A DNA stretch of 64,000 bases from Choristoneura fumiferana (GCF_025370935.1 NC_133476.1:11911411-11975410); one strand, 5' to 3'. Positions 10,419 to 22,420 are shown, numbered from the stretch's first letter. Made by a program: numbers and translations. The notes: generated by a model from the letters alone, not told the origin.

Positions 10419-10878
10419 GTTTACTAAATTAGTACGTATTTAACCCTGAAATTGAGGTTTGCAACCGTATGTTTTCGTTTCAGCTCGAAAACTGTCCAAC
10501 GTCAAATTTCATCAATGCTTCTATATTTATAATCGCAATCTCAATCCTGCTGTCCCTTTTCCTTCATATGATGATTGTAAGGAATAGCAATAGCTGCTCC
10601 AGATGTTTACTTGTTACAGAAATAATTTGGGTGGAGATGGCACCCCAAAATAGATAAAGACACTGCTGAGTGCACTGATCTGAGAGAATGTTTTAGAAAC
10701 GAAGTAATCTTTCGAGAGGGATCTTAACATTGTTGTCATTTTTAGTTTGTTGTTGTGTTTATCTGAATCCGACAAACCCTACAGGAAGTGTTATAAGTAT
10801 AGGTATGAAAATTGTTTTAGGTGTAGTTATACAGGTATATACCTACCTATTGAACGAGCAGGTAGGGGTCATAATTAG
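10419..10878. other. Unassigned 5' flank of the beta-propeller gene
   Basis: No exon, RNA gene or recognised repeat. The promoter of the propeller gene should be in the first few hundred bases; no TATA box is evident. Confidence 0.4.
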
Positions 10879-11022
10879 GTGGGTCATCATCATCATCATC
10901 ATCCCAGCCTATATACGTCCCACTGCTGGGCACATGCCTCCTCTCAGAACAAGAGGGCTTGGGCCATAGTTCCCACGCGGGCCCAGTGCGGATTGGGAAC
11001 TTCACACACACCATTAGGTGGG
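10879..11022 (-). mobile_element. RTE-type LINE 3' end
   Basis: A (CAT)n run, then CCCAGCCTATATACGTCCCA, CTGCTGGGCAC, and GGGAACTTCACACACACCAT. This is the common lepidopteran RTE 3' terminus, inserted so that its simple-repeat tail is at the left. Confidence 0.75.
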
Positions 11023-11423
11023 TGGGTCATCAAAATTATTTTACCGGACTTTTTGTCGAGTAAGAAAAAAATTGCGGATTGTGAAGTGTGATGCATCTTT
11101 CATTATATAGGTACCTACCTAACCTAGGTTTTGAAAATTAAAAAGTAGAGTCATTCGAAAATTTTGTTTCCGAGTGGCTCTACTTGTTATTTAACCCTAT
11201 AAGAATATTAGGTACCTACTTACACAAATTGATATATCTCCCGCAATTTAGCTGGTAATAACTAGATTGTTGCATGTTTTGCATAATTTTGAACATATGC
11301 AGGTGCACTTAGTTACTTAGACAAATAATTTCTTCCTTCCTTTCTTATTATTCAGTACCTAGTTTAAAATACCAGAACAGAAAACACCGGACGTAATTTG
11401 AAGCCTAAGTAATTAATACTATT

Positions 11424-11607
11424 ACACATGCTAGTTACTAGCACGAAAGCATGCTATTATTGAGCAAGCCACCTACTAGTATGTGTGTATAGGATATAAT
11501 ACGTGCTATACTATTAAGCATGCTTTTTCAGTGGCATACCAGTAGGTACTGCAGGTACTAGCATTCTTATAAGCATGATTATTAGCATGCTAGTAACGAG
11601 CATGTGT
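11424..11607. mobile_element. Foldback element with AGCATGCTA words
   Basis: Ends ACACATGCT and AGCATGTGT; arms carry GTTACTAGCA...AGCATGCTATTATTGA at the left and the imperfect complement at the right. Noncoding, MITE-like; no target duplication assigned. Confidence 0.6.
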
Positions 11608-11704
11608 AACAGTACCTACCTCACTTTCTTATCTGTCCGTCTGTCTATTTTACTCGTTTTTCCGTATGCCCGTCCGTCTGTCAATGGAGCGGTGAAAAAA
11701 ATCA

Positions 11705-11870
11705 GGGTGACACTCTTTCCCGGCCCGGATAATACCGACAATGAAATACCGATCCTGTTTTTCATGTACACGCCCATAAAAGCTAATGTCAGTTTCTATG
11801 GGCGTGTACACAAATAACAGGGTCGGTATTTCCATGTCGGTATTATCCGAGCTGGGAAAGAGTGTCACCC
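11705..11870. mobile_element. Foldback MITE, 166 bp
   Basis: Arms of about 75 bases: GGGTGACACTCTTTCCCGG at 11705 and its complement ending at 11870, with CCGGATAATACCGAC, GAAATACCGATCCTG and TGTACACGCCCATA mirrored on the right. Apparent open frames across it on both strands are an effect of the palindrome. Confidence 0.85.
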
Positions 11871-12016
11871 AAAACAAACACTTCTATAGATACAAATTGC
11901 TGGGGAATCCAAACCACTTCCAGTTGTCCTGGAACATTGAAATTATATTGGAATATAACACAACCAATAAAAATACCTGAAAATCTTTTTTATAGAGCTA
12001 TCTATTGTCAGTAGGG

Positions 12017-12247
12017 TCAATCAACTTTTTACCGACACTAATCTGTCCGCGACATTTTTCAAACAATTGCAGATTTTTGTAAGTAAACATGTTTTTCTGT
12101 AATAATAGATAGTGTACATGAATACATGCCATCCTACGTAAGTTCAACCTATTAACCGTGAAATAATCTTGATGGAATACGATTTTTTGTAACGCAGAGA
12201 CAATTTTGGTAAAGGAGACGCCCAAAGTGTCGGTAAAATAGTTGATT
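12017..12247. mobile_element. Short-TIR element
   Basis: Left end TCAATCAACTTTTTACCGAC, right end the imperfect complement GTCGGTAAAATAGTTGATTG; internal 180 bases unique in the window. Probably a non-autonomous DNA transposon. Confidence 0.5.
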
Positions 12248-12618
12248 GTCAGTAATCAATTTAATAAAATGACCTCATACTATTTATGTTTTGCTTGGAA
12301 ACAGGACTTTGCTAAAACGGACAATTCATTCATTACTTATCAAAAAGTTACGGAACCCTGGGTGTGGGAGTTCAATTCGTAGTTGGCCGGCTTTATTTTC
12401 ACAGAAACTCGATAGCTGGAATATTATAATACTTTTTTCTGTAAATTGTGTAAGTATTATTTTTCTGAATGGCAATTTACCAAATCACGTTACCAAATAA
12501 ATGTTGGTAGGCTGGAACTAAAAATAAAATAAACCTACCTGAAAAACATCCTTTACTAAGTAGCTCAAAACTCGAGAAACTCAAGACACTGGCTAGTCTT
12601 TTTGGCCGTTCTAAGAAG

Positions 12619-12663
12619 TATATAAAGGTCATTCCTCACCTGTGTCAAACCGTACAAAACAGT
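12619..12663 (+). promoter_or_regulatory. Orphan core-promoter-like site
   Basis: TATATAAA at 12619-12626 followed about 35 bases later by CAGT (12660-12663), the spacing of an insect TATA/initiator promoter. No exon downstream could be supported, so it may be chance or belong to a noncoding RNA. Confidence 0.25.
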
Positions 12664-13397
12664 GATTGCACGGTCTTTGGTTTTCTATTAGGAAACACTG
12701 CATTTAATTTATTTAAATGAGGTTTAGATACTTAGGTAGGTACAGTTGTAAGTAGCACATCGAAACGAAAATACTGTTGGTTACCACTAAACAAACAAAT
12801 GAGTACCTATAGGTAAATCGAAATATTATTAATAACACTTAAGTGTCTAAGTACTCAACTTGAGCCTCTTTTACAGACCGAAAACGCAACCTCTTCAAGC
12901 ATCCGTTCACATTACGAATTCAAGAATGTGTATTTAAGCTTGAAAACTTGCGCAAATTACTTTCGTGCATTTGTCAGTTACGTAATTAGAATTAACGTGA
13001 TTCACATGTTTTCGTTTTTAGCGCGACTCTAATCACGATCCTCCCTGTCGCGCTACAGTAGTTAACACCTAACACACTCTTACTGAAAACCTGTCAATAC
13101 TTATTGCTTAAGCTTACTTATGTAAGAGAAAATGGTAAACTGTAGGCACATGATTTGACAAAAACAGCTCTACACTTGACAATATCAGACACCCCGTAAC
13201 CCTAACAATAATTTATTAGTAGAAAATAAATAACTTAGCAAAATATATAGAAACGGTTCATTTTGATATGTTTCCATTCCATGTTTATACACTTCCAAAT
13301 AACTAAATTATCTTAGGTGTACTTTTAAATTTTGAAAATCGTGTTGGGATGGGAGTTATTAAAAAAAATACTTGAATAAATATCAACTTACAAAACA
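12664..13397. other. Unassigned intergenic stretch
   Basis: No convincing exon and no repeat shared with the rest of the window. Confidence 0.4.
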
Positions 13398-13403
13398 TTT
13401 ATT
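13398..13403 (-). terminator. Polyadenylation signal of the Tweedle gene
   Basis: AATAAA on the minus strand, 485 bases after the stop codon at 13888. Confidence 0.5.
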
Positions 13404-13887
13404 CATATAAAAATAATAAGTATATTTACAAACATTGACATCAATTTGATGTAAGATACAAAAACTTGCAGAAGTTTGGCTTTGCGCCAGCGTGGTGCAC
13501 CTCAACCTCTACTTACACAAGCTCTTCTTGTGCGTGCTGTGTCAAAGCAAACGACGGTCAAAGTAGTTATCACAGTTTTACTAATTAGAAGTATTTTACG
13601 CCGCCCAATAACATCTCCGGGCAAAGTAAAACACTCACGAATCGAGACATTAGAGTACAGTCGCCATCAGATTTTTCGGAGCGGGTAAGGTTCACCAATA
13701 TGTTTCGAGATACGATAGTACCAAGAGCGAAAATCAAATACCGTTTGGTTTTTCCGTTCAAACACCACCTGTTTACATTGTCCCTAATAAAGGTCTTGTG
13801 ACCTCTAGTGTAAGATCATCTCATGTTTTAGTCGTTTGCGTGTTGGTCCTTTGTAGAGTGGATGTTGCTGGCCGGGTCGTCTCGAGA

Positions 13888-16800
13888 TCAGTAAGAGCTG
13901 CCGCCTGAGGGGGCTCCGTACTCCGAGGAGGGTGCGGACGCGGGCGCGCCGTACTCCTGCTGAGGAGCGGCAGCCGGGTAACCTTCTTGTTTCTGAAAGA
14001 AATATTCAGCGTTAAAATATCTAGTAAACAAATACATAATCGTGGAATAGAAGATAATCTCAGTTACATTCTCACACACACATAAACATAACGCCTGTAA
14101 TCCCAAATGGAGTAGGCAGAACACACGAGACGTTACCGTTCGGAGCCACTTTTAGCAATTTTAGGTTTTATGTTTGACAAAAACGGTACAATAGTCACAT
14201 TCTGATTTAATAATTTGTAAAACCAAGGTCTTCATTCGTCTTTATTTCAGAATTTCAAGTTGCTCTAGTTATATGTAAGTTATTTACCTAGTAACCAAAT
14301 GCCTTAAGTTACCGAGTCTTTTAAGTGATTTAGCACCAAGCTAAATAAATAGTATCATAGATGAAAAACAGCTAATTGATTCCCAATCTCCATGATTCTT
14401 GAGATGCAAGTTTTATATAGCCCCAGTGATTTAGTAAGTACTTACTTTTTTATATGTTTGGATAGAATGTTAAAAAAAACGAGAGTTACGTGTTAAAAGC
14501 CTATTTAATTGTACCCATTAGTTAGTTGAATTGATGAGTAAACCCATATTTCCACGTACTAAGGCTCCATAAATTACCTAACAAGCTATTCCGACAATGC
14601 TAACGCATCATCTAAGCACAAAGTTGAAAAGTTGCGTAACATCGTTATATTTTTTTCTGGGGCTTCATCTAGATGACCGAATATGCCAGCAATTATAATG
14701 CTATTAGCACGAACTGGTCTGCATGCAGCAGTTACGCAATGAAAGCTACTTATTCTTCGTGCGTGTTGTACGTACGTGACGCGCGCGGGTACGAGTCGAC
14801 AAGTGCCTAATCTACGGCCGCAGCCGGATATCGTATTATTAGAAAAATGAAAACAAGCTCGTTCGCATCACGCACGCAAACAACACAACACTGATCTGCT
14901 TGGTTCTCGAAAAGTTCTCATGAGTCTTATGACAGCTTGTTAATGCTTGAATTAATGAGCTTGTAGGTAAACTAGGATTTAATATGGGTATGTAAAAACG
15001 TTTTTTTATTCATTCAAGGAAATATTTCCAACTCTTTTCACTTAAAAATTATGATCTTACGAGTATGCGCCCGTAAACCATAAAATCTGAAAAAGTTATA
15101 GTCTACTATTAGCTGTTGCCCGCGACTCCATCCGCGTAGAAGTATGAAAAATAGTTTTCACTTATCATGCTCTTAAAAAGTTACTTTAGTCTCTGCCATA
15201 TCGGGACTAAAGCTCCTTTTTATTCTCTGGGGATTAGGGATTAAAGTATTTTTTTTTAATTTACGTTGGAAACCCCTAAACAGCCAACACGGTGTTTGTG
15301 AATGGAGGATTTTTAGGCGTGGAAATAAACTCAAAATGACAACTGTGCAAAAATATTAAAAAAACACGACTTAATTTCGTGAAACACAATTAATGATTAC
15401 GAATATGAATCTAATTAATTATATATATTATTATGCATAGTCCAATTAGTTTTAAAATAGTTTTCAATTTTGAAACTGATGGCTAAATATGCGGATATGA
15501 GGATATAGATAGCTTAAGGTATACCGTAGGCGACAGGCTAGCAACCTGTCACTATTGTACCGTTTTTGTCAAACTTAATGCTATGCCTACCCCATTTGGG
15601 AATACAGGCGTGATGTTTGAGTGTGTGTGTGGCTAAATATGCAAGCTTTATAAGCGTCACTTCATACTTAAACAACAAAAGAAAAGAAAAAACCGCGCAA
15701 AATTTTTTTTTGGTATTTGAATTTTGAACAGATAGCCTGTCCATTGGTCGAGCATACGTTTTTAAAAAGTAATATTGTAATTTTAAACAAAACATTGTTT
15801 TTTTATCCTCGTATTCAAAGTGAAAAGTAGAGTGTTTAACGCGAGACTTAACAACCATAATGCCACTCGAATTATAGCCACCCTCGCTCTGCTCGGCAGG
15901 GCTACTACGAAACTCCAAACTCGAAGTTCGTATCGTATCGTCCCTCTCGCTCTCGTATTAAATAGTATAAGTGTCAGAGGGAACGTACGACACGAACTTC
16001 GAGTTTCGTAGTAGCCCTGCATGCAGGTGGCTAAACATCTCGTATCAATATGGCTTGTTTTAGTCCCTTGTCGGATAATCTACTATTACGTCCTATTCTC
16101 AGACCTACCGAATATACACAAAGAAATTAATAAAAGTCGTTCAAGCCGTTTCGGAGGAGTTTTGTTACAAACACTGTGACACGAGAATTTTATATATTAA
16201 ATATCTAAGTACTTAATACGTAAACTCTTAAATGAGCATTTTTCTGAAATCTCGGCGAACATTCGATCTAGCAGAATTTTCGAGTGCAGTCCTAGCGTAG
16301 CACGGTCGCACAGGTACTTGTCTTAAGTGAAACTTACGCGCGTAGACACCGCGTAGGTACCCATAGGTTATGAGCCATGTCACACCACTGACTACTGAAT
16401 AATTATTGTAACTGTGTCCAACATGTCATATCTACTTAGTCAGAAATAACTAGACATGTGACAGTAGTCCAAAGTCCAATTGCATTACGACATAAACCTG
16501 CACGCAGCAATTACAAGAATAATGTTTGTGTCCCCGGTTGCACGAGTTGCATCAACATAATGATGATAGTAGGTAGACTTATGCAGATTGTGTAGCGACT
16601 TCCTGGAAAATTCCAGGAAACGTTAGCGCCGACTTTCACAAAGGCGGCGCAGACGCATCCCCGCTTAATCACCGCGACGGCTCAGCTCAATCTCATGCGC
16701 AATTACAACTTGCACGCTTACTTAATAGAAATTATTCGTTAACTACTTTTCTGGAGTGAAATAACAATGGGGCGTAATTTATGCTACCATAACGACTATT

Positions 16801-19107
16801 ACTCGTAACTTTTACAATTATATTTTAATTTGAACGTTGGTTTCGAGGTGTTTACTTGAAAGTTATGATCCCTACTCTAATTCCTCAGAAAATCTGAAAA
16901 ACCTTTGAAAATTATATGAAACATGAAACTAGACGACTATTTAATTAGGGTTAGAATAGTTTACTTATTCGTTTATAATAAGCTACGTTAGTTCTTAGCT
17001 TAGTTCGTGGTTCGTCTCTGGGGTTGGTAGAAAAACCTTATATTTATTTTATTTACATACATTTACAGTATTGCCTCTATTTTATGTACCTATGTTTGAC
17101 TGGTTAGATCTTTTCCGCAAAAAAGTTATTTGCTAAAAGCAAAATATCCATTCGCGTTTTTTCCCAAACGCTTTTTTCCCAATATGCTTTGTTACTGAAG
17201 ATTATTTTCACAGTAGCGTTTTTTCCCATCAGAGTCGACACTGACCTTTGTGTAGTTTTGGCCCTTCGGGACCATGCAAACTTGACATAACCTAAACCTA
17301 CCTATGTTTCTGTGTCGATTCCGACTGGGAAAAAACGCTACCTACAGGGTCAAACGAAGTCCTATTGCTCTCGCTCATGCGTACCACTGTTTGTCCCTCT
17401 GTTACACAAAAACCTGGCGCCTAAGCTGTTGCCGCTGCCTAGACAGTCTTCATATGAGTATTTGCACTATTTATAAATGTATCTTATTATAAACGGATCC
17501 ATAGCATATCCCGTCCATATACGTTTAAACAGCTGAACCAATTTAAATGAAATTTGGTATGGAGATAGTTTCACTCTAGGAAGAACATAATAGTTATTGT
17601 CCCGGAAAATTGCATAGTTCCAACAAAATAGCGATAAACCGATTCTTCACATGTTTGACGATAAGAATTACGACCGCCATAACTTATGTTTACATTAAAA
17701 AATGCTTACTTGTGCGAGGTATCTAGTGCTGCGTCCAGCATAGACAAACAATACGAAAAAGCAAAAGAACTCGAAATTGGCATGAAAAAATTCTTCATTA
17801 CTTGGTTAGAAACTATTAACAAACACATAACCCTTCTTCGGGCAGTCGAGTAAAAATATCATGAGTGAATCAAGTGATCCAGAACACGAATTGATGTTGT
17901 GTTAATATTTCAAGAGAAAAATACTTACAAAAAACCTAAAATAATGTACGGCGAACCGAAATGAGAATGAAATCTTCATCATAAAAAATATTTACACATA
18001 CCACACCTCCTATAAATGAATTCTTAACGATAGATAGTTGTAAAAAATAAGTGGCAATATTTTTTGCGGATTAGGAAGTCGATTGTGGACAAATTCCCAC
18101 AAATTTTGCGGGTCGAATTTTACCCATTTCCGGTAGTCGAATTAATTTGAAATTCGATAATGTAAGAGTATGTAGCTTTATGTTTATATGAGTATAGTCA
18201 ACAAAAGACCCAGTCGGAAACAAATATTGTAATGATTATTTGTTTAAATTTTAAACAAAACTTTTCTATTTGATGCTACCTGAATTGAATAAAGAAATAT
18301 CTTATGTGAGTCTTTATCAAGCAGTAGTAATGTCATTGAGAGCACTCGATTTTAATGATACCTTAAACCTGATAGCTAATGCTCCCACTTTCAGTTTAAA
18401 AAAAGTAACATTCTAATTAGGCAATATTTACATACCTGTGTTTTGTATCTGATGAAGTAAACCTCCGGTTTGGCGGGCTGCGTGGGCGCCGGGGTCGGGA
18501 TCACGATATCGGGCTGTTCCTCGGGCTTCTTCACCAGCACATAGACGAGGGTCTTCTCCTCGTTCTGAGGCTGCACCGGGATGATTGGCGCAGTCGGGGT
18601 CGGTGGGGTCGGCGCCTTGATGAACACTATCTTGTAGTGCTTCTGCGGAGGAGGCACGTAAATCGGCTTGCGAGCAGCCGGGTACTCATTGTCCGGGGGA
18701 GGGACGTGAACGTAAACGTGCTTGTGCACGATCGGTTGCTGCTGCGGCGGGCCGTATTGAGGAGCGGGTGCGCCGTAAGACGACGAGGGCGCGCTGTACG
18801 AGGACGACGGGGCTCCGTACGACGTCGGAGGCTCCGGCCGCGCCACCGCGCACGCCACCACCGCCGCCAGCACCAGCGACTTCAGTACCTGCACACACAA
18901 ATTTGCATTTCAAAACATGCAAACGGCAACCTATATTTCATCTCTGAACGATTAAGGATCAGAGAAAAAGATATCGCACTGACACTGGCTCGATCACATC
19001 GATGATGATTCTTATGCACCCATAATTTTAAATCACAAGATCACTAGGTCATGAATCATTGATCACAACACTGTACCGTGAAATACACCTACCGTTTTAT
19101 CACACAT
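13888..19107 (-). CDS. Tweedle-type cuticle protein (DUF243), complete
   Basis: Secreted structural protein of the cuticle. Exons: 19107-19093 (MCDKT), 18888-18436, 13992-13888; 190 aa, both junctions in phase 0. Residues 6-20 form the signal-peptide core (VLKSLVLAAVVACAVA), probable cleavage before RPEPP. Then come SYGAPSS/SYSAPSS repeats, and the Tweedle blocks: HKHVYVHVPPPDNE, KHYKIVFIKAPTPPT, EEKTLVYVLVKKPEEQPDI, PEVYFIRYKTQK, closing with EYGAPASAPSSEYGAPSGG. A very short first exon followed by the signal-peptide exon is typical of insect cuticle genes. The second intron is long (4.4 kb) and holds a foldback MITE and retroposon tails. Coding DNA is far more GC-rich than its surroundings. 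The start is supported by a TATA box about 66 bases upstream. Confidence 0.92.
15105..15245 (+). mobile_element. Retroposon tail ('cccgcgactt' family), partial
   Basis: TATTAGCTGTTGCCCGCGAC then CCATCCGCGTAGAAG, diverging after about 60 bases. In the long intron of the Tweedle gene. Confidence 0.6.
15896..16020. mobile_element. Foldback MITE (CAGGGCTAC family, copy 2)
   Basis: 125-bp palindrome starting GCAGGGCTACTACGAAACTC and ending with its complement GTAGCCCTGC. It is the cleanest of the three copies (others at 1951-2088 and 56248-56377). In the Tweedle intron. Confidence 0.88.
17095..17345. repeat. Degenerate word repeat (cgttttttccca)
   Basis: GCGTTTTTTCCCA, ACGCTTTTTTCCCA and AGCGTTTTTTCCCA recur, with the inverse TGGGAAAAAACGCTA at about 17328. 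A related piece (GGGAAAAAACGCG, ACATAAACCTACCTATATTT) is at 48865-48990. In the Tweedle intron; origin unknown. Confidence 0.55.
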
Positions 19108-19172
19108 CCTGGTAACACGCTTTGAGCAACACGCAGCTTTAGGTAGTGTCCAGTGTTCAGGCGCCACCTGTG

Positions 19173-19178
19173 TTTATA
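19173..19178 (-). promoter_or_regulatory. TATA box of the Tweedle gene
   Basis: TATAAA on the minus strand within CTTATAAACACAGG. The expected start site is near 19145-19150, leaving a 5' UTR of about 40 bases before the ATG at 19107. Confidence 0.7.
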
Positions 19179-19206
19179 AGAGATGCGCGCTCCATATCCG
19201 GAGGAG

Positions 19207-19554
19207 GGGGTACTTTCGATGGTTCACATGTACGTACCTTGCGTAATGCAATGGTGCTCACGCGCCGCCCTCCTACGACTATACTACGGTGCACCACTGG
19301 CCATACATTAAATAGGTAGTGGAGGGCAGAGGGACTTTTATGTTTTCCTTATTTAATAAAAATTAAAAAAATAATATCAAAAAACGCCAATCACACGACT
19401 AATAAAGTGTGTGTTTTACTATACGAAAAAATAGACCTGGATGACGTACCTACTCGTACAAATAACATTGAATCCTATAATGGGTAGAGCGATTCCGCAA
19501 TTCCTTGGTGAGACTTTTCACATTTCCTTCATATGGAATAATATTTATATAACA
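19207..19554. other. Upstream flank of the Tweedle gene
   Basis: No exon recognised. A short GC-richer part lies at 19230-19300. Confidence 0.4.
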
Positions 19555-19800
19555 TTAGCTTTTGCCAGCGACTTCATCTGCCAAGAGTTCATTTATACCG
19601 TGGAAACTTCTGTGTTATTAAATGGGAATTTTCTGGAATAAAAACTATCCTGCGTCCTTCCCATTACTTCGCATGATCTCAAACTTTCTCCATACTTAAT
19701 TACATTTAAATAGATTCAACGGTTTCAGCGTGAGGTTCAGGTAGGTAACAGACAGACAGAGCTACTTTCGTATTTATAATATTAGTACGTAGTTAGAAAG
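19555..19800 (+). mobile_element. Retroposon tail ('cccgcgactt' family)
   Basis: TTAGCTTTTGCCAGCGACTT, then AAACTATCCTGCGTCCTTCC, GATTCAACGGTTTCAGCGTGA, AGACAGACAG, CTTTCGTATTTATAATATTA. Near full length but diverged. Confidence 0.75.
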
Positions 19801-19917
19801 TAAGGAGGAAGCAGCGAGAACATAAAAAATATTATTTTTAAAATGTTGATGGTGAATGGATATTTTTGACGTATTGGGAATGTATATATATTTATGCCCT
19901 TGACTATACTGTCAGTA

Positions 19918-20049
19918 CAGTCACTAGCACCAATATCTGACACAAAAGCGTGCATAAATATCTGTCACGACTCTATTAAACTTCTAGGGCCGATAGGATG
20001 TGTCATATGTTTGGCCATTCCACTGGGACAGATTTTAATGCAGGTGACT
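19918..20049. mobile_element. TA-flanked MITE (CAGTCACC family), degenerate
   Basis: Begins CAGTCACTAGCACCAATATC after a TA and ends GCAGGTGACTA. It shares TATCTGACAC and GTGCATAAATATCTG with the copies at 33822-33932 and 61579-61740. Confidence 0.65.
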
Positions 20050-20121
20050 AATACATACCTACAGTGGATTACTTACTTGGTGCCACAGTCCAGTTTTTCA
20101 TCAGATTCATCTTTATGATCT

Positions 20122-20345
20122 ACAGCCGTTACCCGCGACTCCGTCCGCGCAGAATTTAGTTATCGCTATCCCGCGGGAGCTATACATTTTTCCGGGATAA
20201 AAACTATCCTATGTCCTTCTCCAGGACCTAAACTATCAGTATACCGAATTTCATCTGAATCAGTGTACCTAGTTGTTTGGACGTGATGAAGTAACAAACA
20301 AACAAACAGACTTAAAAACTTTCGCATTTATGATATTAGTGAGAT
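20122..20345 (+). mobile_element. Retroposon tail ('cccgcgactt' family), near full length
   Basis: ACAGCCGTTACCCGCGACTC, TTTTTCCGGGATAAAAACTA, CCTATGTCCTTCTCCAGGAC, repeated AAACAAACAAACAG, TTTCGCATTTATGATATTAG. Confidence 0.8.
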
Positions 20346-20639
20346 GCGCTTATCTCATCTGGACATTCACAAAGTCCGACAATATAATAGAGTCGTATTA
20401 TGATGCATGAATTATTAAAAGAGAATAGCTACCTATCAAAATTGTCAAGTTGCTTTGTAGAACAGGCTCCGCCTACGGCTACTATTTTCTCATGAAGCTT
20501 TAAGGCTCTATTGTTTTCTGTTTTGCATTCATATTTCACTCTACTAAAGAGTTACATTATACGTAGAGTTTAATAAGGCATATGTACTTTAGTTTTCTGT
20601 TAACCTTAGCAGTCCCCCGACACCGACGACGCTTAGATA

Positions 20640-20897
20640 AAAAAAATAGAAACATTGGAACATAGAACCTCCTCCTTTTTTGAAGTCGTTTAAAAAATAT
20701 TACTAGGTAGGTACTTATACTAAATTAACTTAGGCAAATTTTGCGGGAAATCGGCATAGTCCCCGCGGGATAGGGATAAACGAATTCTTCGCAGATGAAG
20801 TCGCGGGCAACAGCTAGATAGTGCATAATTATTTTTACTTTTTAACCGACTTCAAAAAAGGAGGAGGTTCTATGTTCCAATGTTTGTATTTTTTTTA
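20640..20897. mobile_element. Inverted-repeat element with nested retroposon tail
   Basis: Arms of about 50 bases: GAACATAGAACCTCCTCC + TTTTTTGAAGTCG at the left and its complement at 20848-20897. Between them (20745-20818) lies a reversed 'cccgcgactt' tail (CGCAGATGAAGTCGCGGGCA). The GACTTCAAAAAAGGAGGAGG end is a recurrent lepidopteran repeat. Confidence 0.7.
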
Positions 20898-21400
20898 TGT
20901 ATGTTCACCGATTACTCAGTCAATTGTGGACCGATTTTCAAAATTATTTTTTTAATCGAAAGGGTATTCTTCTGAGGTGGTCCCATTGTCACCAAGTCAA
21001 GATCTGATGATGAGATCCTAGGGATATCGAGGGCAAACCTCAAATTTTATAGGAGCACCTATGACGATTTTGGCATTTTTAGCATCAAAATGAGCATTTA
21101 CATTCAGAAAGTATCATTTGGGAACCTGGACCTGATGAAGAAGACCGTGATGACCAATGGAACTCATCAAAGCTAAGTAATGCTCGCTCTATAAACGATC
21201 ATGAGTAATAAGTATACTTAAATAAGCGACTAAGAAGAAGCTTTAAGTTAATGATTCTTTCGAACTGATCTGATGCTGAAGCCAGAAGGTAGGCAACGGA
21301 ACTCTGTTATAAAACAAAGCAACTAAGTCGTGATTGGGCTTAATGGAATCGTTGTGAGATGTACTTTGGCTACGAATCTCTAATACAAAAATTTTTAACA

Positions 21401-21710
21401 AAAAAGTAAAACCAACTCCAAAAAAAATAACAAAAAATGGAACCGACTACAAAACCCTTGAAAATATTTTTCTAGGTACGTACTAGCTCGAAGTCGGTGA
21501 CTCAGCACGACCCAGCAGGAGGGATTGAAACCCATAGTATGTAAAAGAGGTAGACGACTAGACGACTATTGTCCCACTCCTGCTGACTCGTGCTGAGGCA
21601 CCGACTTCGAGCTAGTACGTACCTAGAAAAATATTTTCAAGGGTTTTGTAGTCGGTTCCATTTTTTGTTTTTTTATTTTATTTTTTGGAGTCGGTTTTAC
21701 TTTTTTAGTC
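21401..21710. mobile_element. Large foldback element, arms of about 120 bp
   Basis: Arms: 21401-21521 and about 21578-21710, nearly perfect complements (GGAACCGACTACAAAACCC, GTACGTACTAGCTCGAAGTC). The loop is about 56 bases. No coding capacity. Confidence 0.8.
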
Positions 21711-21859
21711 GTCTTTTTTGGTAGAGTTTTTTGTCGGCGTTTTTTTCGGACGTTTTTATTTATTTTTGCTGGCGTTTTTTGTGTTGGGGGTTTTTTAAAT
21801 TTTCAATTTAAGTTCTTTATTTTATGCTTATTACACTTTTTTATATTATTGTTTTAAAA

Positions 21860-22180
21860 GTGTACTAGTGTGTTGGATATCCTGGCTGCAGCATCAGCTC
21901 ATCGTGTTTCCACCATTCTATTGTATGTAGAATCAAATACTAATCAAAAGGAATCAAACACGACATATCTGCTACTGCCGATTTTGCTCAACCGATTTTG
22001 ATAAAACATATCTAAGAACCATTGCTAGAAAACCTGCTATCAAATAAAAAAACCTCATTCAAATGGGTCGACCCGTTTAAGAGCTACGATGTCACAGACA
22101 GACACACACACAGAAATACAGATACACATAGCGGTCAAACTCATAACACCCCTCTTTTTGCGTCGGGGGTTAAAAACAAG
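21860..22180 (+). mobile_element. LINE/SINE-type 3' segment
   Basis: Contains ATTTTGATAAAACATATCT, ATGTCACAGACAGACACACA and CCCCTCTTTTTGCGTCGGGG, ending GGTTAAAAA. This order of words is a common lepidopteran interspersed repeat; class uncertain. Confidence 0.5.
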
Positions 22181-22420
22181 AAATCAAGCTGGCGGGACGC
22201 TAGTCTGGTCGCCCTGTTGTGTGCGAGCGTGTCGCGTTAGCTGCTGGCTCGGCGGCTGCAGGAGGTGGTGGTGGCGCGCGTTAAAACAAAAGACGGGTCG
22301 CATTGCCGGCCGCTGGGCCGGGAAAATTGTATTGAAATCTTTTTGCAGGCCGCTAGAGTGACCGCGCGCCGGCAGCCGAGCCGCAGCGCCTGCAGCCTGC
22401 TGCTTCCTTCTATTATTTGT
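22181..22420. other. GC-rich noncoding patch
   Basis: About 240 bases of strongly raised GC (GGCGGGACGCTAG, GCTCGGCGGCTGCAGG, CGCGCGCCGGCAGCCGAGCC). No conserved peptide in any frame. It could be a first exon or promoter of a noncoding or upstream transcript, or part of a transposon. Confidence 0.35.

Noticed and set aside
11575..11877. Overlapping frames on both strands with similar peptides
   Set aside because: A mirror effect of the foldback MITE at 11705-11870; not a gene pair.
18637..19005. Arginine-rich plus-strand frame over the Tweedle exon
   Set aside because: Antisense shadow of GC-rich cuticle coding sequence.
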